From positions 1-7,915 of the forward strand of contig JAESUE010000329.1 of assembly GCA_016763235.1 (NCBI GenBank): a DNA stretch of 7,915 nt, written 5' to 3'. The translations under genes were made by a program, and so were the position numbers. Numbering within the stretch: position 1 is the stretch's first letter; every line of letters begins with the position of its first letter. The stretch comes from Pseudomonadales bacterium (GTDB taxonomy: Bacteria > Pseudomonadota > Gammaproteobacteria > Pseudomonadales > UBA3067). Positions 5,767 to 7,915 of this stretch are shown here, piece after piece. The notes under the pieces were generated by a model. The model was not told the DNA's origin. It was given only the letters and a program-made list of their open reading frames with translations, and searched no databases.

Positions 5767-5779
5767 GTAACTATTCAGC
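5767..5779 (-). repeat. Isolated match to the right end of the intergenic repeat
   Basis: On the minus strand these 13 bases read GCTGAATAGTTAC, identical to 514-526, the right terminal repeat of copy A. The sequence next to it does not continue into the repeat core, so it is at most a fragment or the end of a different element with the same termini. A possible partner end, CTTCAGGGTTAC at 5928-5939, matches only 8 of 12 positions. A chance match of this length in a window of this size is unlikely but not excluded. Confidence 0.35.
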
Positions 5780-6070
5780 AAAGATCTTGGCCGAACACAA
5801 AACAAAAATATCACATATTGCAATCACGCATATCCGATAATCTCCACTCTTATAAACAATAATAATCGTTTCAACATTCGAATAGAGAGGGATGCATTGA
5901 CGCAAGACCTGCTCTCACGTTTGCGTACTTCAGGGTTACTTTAAAATAATTGCCGATACCATTACGAAACTGGAAGTATTGCTTCCGTAGAATATGAAAA
6001 TCAAGCAAGCACCCTGATTAATGGGCACTTACTTTTGTTTTCTAGCACGACGATAATCATTACCTGTTAC

Positions 6071-6103
6071 AAAAAAAACGGGCCACATACAAGTGGCCCG
6101 TTT
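6071..6103 (-). terminator. Strong intrinsic terminator of the phytase-like gene
   Basis: AAACGGGCCAC (6076-6086) and GTGGCCCGTTT (6093-6103) form a perfect 11-bp stem with a six-base loop. Read on the minus strand, the GC-rich hairpin is followed by a run of eight T (6078-6071, partly shared with the stem), the form of a Rho-independent terminator. It begins 21 bases after the stop codon of the minus-strand gene ending at 6125. On the plus strand the stem is followed only by TTT, so it would terminate speD read-through poorly. Confidence 0.93.
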
Positions 6104-6124
6104 ACAACTGAAGTTGCTTAAAAG

Positions 6125-7915
6125 TTAAAGAATACCTTCTAGGCGAATCAGTTGCGTTTCACCATTTGAATCAGCTACACCATCATTGTCATTTACAACA
6201 AGTATAGTGCCATGATCTGTGATAGCCAAGCCTTCAACTTTTTCTAGCGTGAGACCACCGCTTGCGTTTAAATCTGACATTAAATCTCGCACCAGTGTTT
6301 TGCTAACAAGTGGAAATGCAGGCGCTTCGCCATTGTCGGCAACAGCGGTCAGGCCTTGCGTAGAGAATTTATACAGGCGCTTAATTGCCGCGTCAGGTCC
6401 ACCTTGATTATCGCGTTCAATAACCAAAAATTCCTCGTTACCCAAATACGTTAAATCAGACAAACCAACCCAACCACCATTAATAGATAGTGGTGCTTCT
6501 ATAGGGTAATAAAGGAAACTCCATTCACCCGTTGAAGTATCGTAACGACCAATACGAACATGATTATCAGCATCACCCGCCCATTCACGCTGGAAAGCGA
6601 CATAAACAATTTCACCAGAAGCAGCCTCTACTGTAGTCACACCCTCAAAGCCAAACCGCACCTGCCGATCATTCACCGCCGCAGGTAATGTAATAACTTC
6701 TTCAATGTCACCTTTTTTACTAACACGAAGTAAAAGATTCAATGTTTCAAAAGGCTTTGCGATGCTACCAGCAGTACCCTTGCCTTCTGATACTACCCAA
6801 AAACCACCCTCGTTACGTGTAGCAATGCCTTCAGGGTCAAGGTTCACTGTGCTATCAACGTTGACCATTGATGGGGCGATCATAGCTAACTGACCCATCA
6901 TGTCATTAAGTATGATTTCTTTAGTGATTTTCGCAGGAACATCTTCAATATTTAGCGTGAGAATGCGGCTCTTTTTATAAAAGCTATCCTGAACGGTGTA
7001 AGCCATCTCATCATTTTCACGGTCCATCGCCAGGCCAGATAAAGCACCCCATGGGATAGGTGTTCCATCACTCTTATTTTTAGATACCACGGTTGGATAA
7101 TTTGCGTCTTCGGCCAGTTGATAAATACTCAGACCTGAGCGAATTTTATCGCCACGATCATCTTTTTCGCCAGCCGCGATAAAAAGGTTACGTTGCGGTA
7201 TCGCTAATAGTCCTTCCGGTTTAACTGCCGTCGGTAAAACTTGCATCAATTTAGGCGCGTTGTTTTCACCCTTAAGTTTATAAACCAATGCGACGCTCGC
7301 ACGCTCAGAACCAATAAACAAAAACTTGTCATCGCCGTATTTAGCAAATTCTGCATTTTCAGGCTCATTGCCTTTTTTGCCAGCACGTTTATCAGGAAAG
7401 TGGCCATATTTTACAGTCGTATGTTCCACGCTGTTACCTGCGGCATAGGCAATGCTTCCATCCGTGTTGAAAATAGTAAAACCACGACTACCACCATCAA
7501 GATCACCTTCATCAGCAGTAACAAACTGGCTGTTCGATATCCATGAAACACCATCAGGTTCACGCGGAACATCGGTTAATGTGCTGGTTAACGCAATGAG
7601 TTTATCTTTTTTGGTATCGATCTGATCCAAATTCACGGTGCCCGCACTAAAGTGCTTAATAACATTGCCACTTGCAAGATCAACCAGCGCAATATGATTA
7701 TTTTCCTGTAGCGTTACAACAGCAATGTTGTCACTGTTTATATCAACGAATTCTGGCTCAGGATCATTCGCAAAACGCATGCCGTCGAGGCCAGTAAAGC
7801 TTACATTACGCATTGTCCACTCAGTAGGAGCGCCAATCATATCGACAATTACCATGTAGCCAGCGGGTGCCTGTGGTGGCGCACCATCACCAAGGTCTTC
7901 ATCGCGTTCGTTTTC
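6125..7915 (-). CDS. Esterase-like activity of phytase family protein (N-terminus beyond window)
   Basis: The frame is open from the right edge to TAA at 6127-6125, giving 597 codons including the stop and 596 visible residues. An internal ATG at 7855 is not needed as a start, since 20 in-frame codons precede it without a stop, beginning with an acidic stretch rich in Asp, Glu and Pro. Residues about 50-290 look like a seven-bladed-propeller-type region: E-P-E-F-V-D-I-N near 53-60 and V-T-L-Q-E-N-N-H-I-A-L-V-D-L near 67-80 are typical of the choice-of-anchor I/YVTN-like proteins. The C-terminal part, about 290-596, fits the phytase-like domain PF13449, with D-P-E-G-I-A (360-365), G-F-W-V-V-S-E-G (371-378), G-F-E-G-V (422-426), L-S-D-L (485-488), V-E-G-L-A (560-564) and V-N-D-N-D-G (574-579). 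Such proteins are normally exported and have been linked to phosphoester hydrolysis, but activity is unproven here. The signal peptide would lie outside the window. Its own terminator follows at once, so it is the last gene of its transcript. Confidence 0.88.
   Translation of the reverse strand, partial: ENERDEDLGDGAPPQAPAGYMVIVDMIGAPTEWTMRNVSFTGLDGMRFANDPEPEFVDINSDNIAVVTLQENNHIALVDLASGNVIKHFSAGTVNLDQIDTKKDKLIALTSTLTDVPREPDGVSWISNSQFVTADEGDLDGGSRGFTIFNTDGSIAYAAGNSVEHTTVKYGHFPDKRAGKKGNEPENAEFAKYGDDKFLFIGSERASVALVYKLKGENNAPKLMQVLPTAVKPEGLLAIPQRNLFIAAGEKDDRGDKIRSGLSIYQLAEDANYPTVVSKNKSDGTPIPWGALSGLAMDRENDEMAYTVQDSFYKKSRILTLNIEDVPAKITKEIILNDMMGQLAMIAPSMVNVDSTVNLDPEGIATRNEGGFWVVSEGKGTAGSIAKPFETLNLLLRVSKKGDIEEVITLPAAVNDRQVRFGFEGVTTVEAASGEIVYVAFQREWAGDADNHVRIGRYDTSTGEWSFLYYPIEAPLSINGGWVGLSDLTYLGNEEFLVIERDNQGGPDAAIKRLYKFSTQGLTAVADNGEAPAFPLVSKTLVRDLMSDLNASGGLTLEKVEGLAITDHGTILVVNDNDGVADSNGETQLIRLEGIL

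Larger units (their letters stand above)
5299..6070. other. AT-rich convergent spacer without a convincing gene
   Basis: About 770 bp separate the speD stop from the terminator of the opposing gene. No frame looks like a conserved protein. A TTG-started 60-codon frame at 5490-5672 encodes a hydrophobic then Lys/Arg-rich peptide with no ribosome-binding site; its downstream part contains GGGGTCA (5612-5618) overlapping the perfect palindrome AATTCATGAATT (5618-5629), which recalls sequences beside REP-associated IS200-like transposases and may be a scar of one. A pairing cluster lies at 5483-5507: CCCAA-GG-TTGGG plus a second CTTGGG able to compete for CCCAAG. A 15-codon TTG frame at 5897 follows GAGAGGG but is too short to claim. 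TTGACA (5538-5543) and TATAAT (5556-5561) are only 12 bp apart and do not make a normal promoter. The spacer reads like decayed or accessory DNA. Confidence 0.5.

Noticed and set aside
5712..5919. Direct repeat TGCTCTCACG at 5712-5721 and 5910-5919
   Set aside because: A 10-mer repeated once in about 800 bp of biased DNA is plausible by chance and the flanks do not match.
5897..5944. 15-codon TTG frame after GAGAGGG as a leader peptide
   Set aside because: There is no downstream gene on this strand and the frame is too short to distinguish from chance.
1..7915. CRISPR arrays, tRNA or rRNA genes, integrase or defence genes
   Set aside because: I looked for regular spaced repeats, tRNA-like arms and known protein motifs and saw none.

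Overview
The window looks like part of a gammaproteobacterial chromosome of moderate GC. The order trpG-trpD-trpC, then a crp/vfr gene on the opposite strand, then a YhfA-type OsmC gene and speD, is the arrangement I know from Pseudomonas (trpGDC-vfr-OsmC-speD). The Crp protein resembles both Vfr and E. coli CRP, and the SpeD is of the E. coli type. I cannot assign a genus. The AT-rich intergenic DNA and the PF13449-type secreted protein would fit a marine or aquatic relative of the Cellvibrionales, but that is inference.

Layout: (1) 1-2388, plus strand: the 3' part of trpG, then complete trpD and trpC, which carry out consecutive steps of tryptophan synthesis. (2) 2389-2580: a convergent spacer. 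(3) 2581-3207, minus strand: a cAMP receptor protein gene with a recognisable promoter region near 3300-3328. (4) 3208-3589: the divergent control region, holding one doubtful 64-codon ORF and two symmetric operator-like sites. (5) 3590-5298, plus strand: a probable operon of an OsmC/YhfA-family protein, a VOC (glyoxalase-fold) protein overlapping it by ATGA, and speD for spermidine synthesis. (6) 5299-6124: about 0.8 kb of AT-rich DNA with no convincing gene. It holds a nested inverted repeat, a fragment resembling an end of the dispersed repeat, and a strong intrinsic terminator for the next gene. (7) 6125-7915, minus strand: a large gene running off the right edge, encoding a beta-propeller plus phytase-like-domain protein that is probably exported.

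The most interesting structure is a non-coding repeat of about 110-130 bp present twice in the same orientation. One copy fills the trpG-trpD junction (about 411-535) and the other lies between trpC and crp (about 2414-2546). The copies are 86% identical over a 74-bp core and have imperfect 12-bp terminal inverted repeats of the form GTAA-N3-TTCAG. Copy A is bracketed by a 7-bp direct repeat, ATAAACG. Removing it leaves an 11-nt trpG-trpD spacer, so it looks like a small non-autonomous mobile element that inserted inside a biosynthetic operon. A 13-nt match to its right end recurs at 5767-5779 on the minus strand. I saw no defence system, CRISPR array, RNA gene or large new system here; the rest is ordinary housekeeping DNA.
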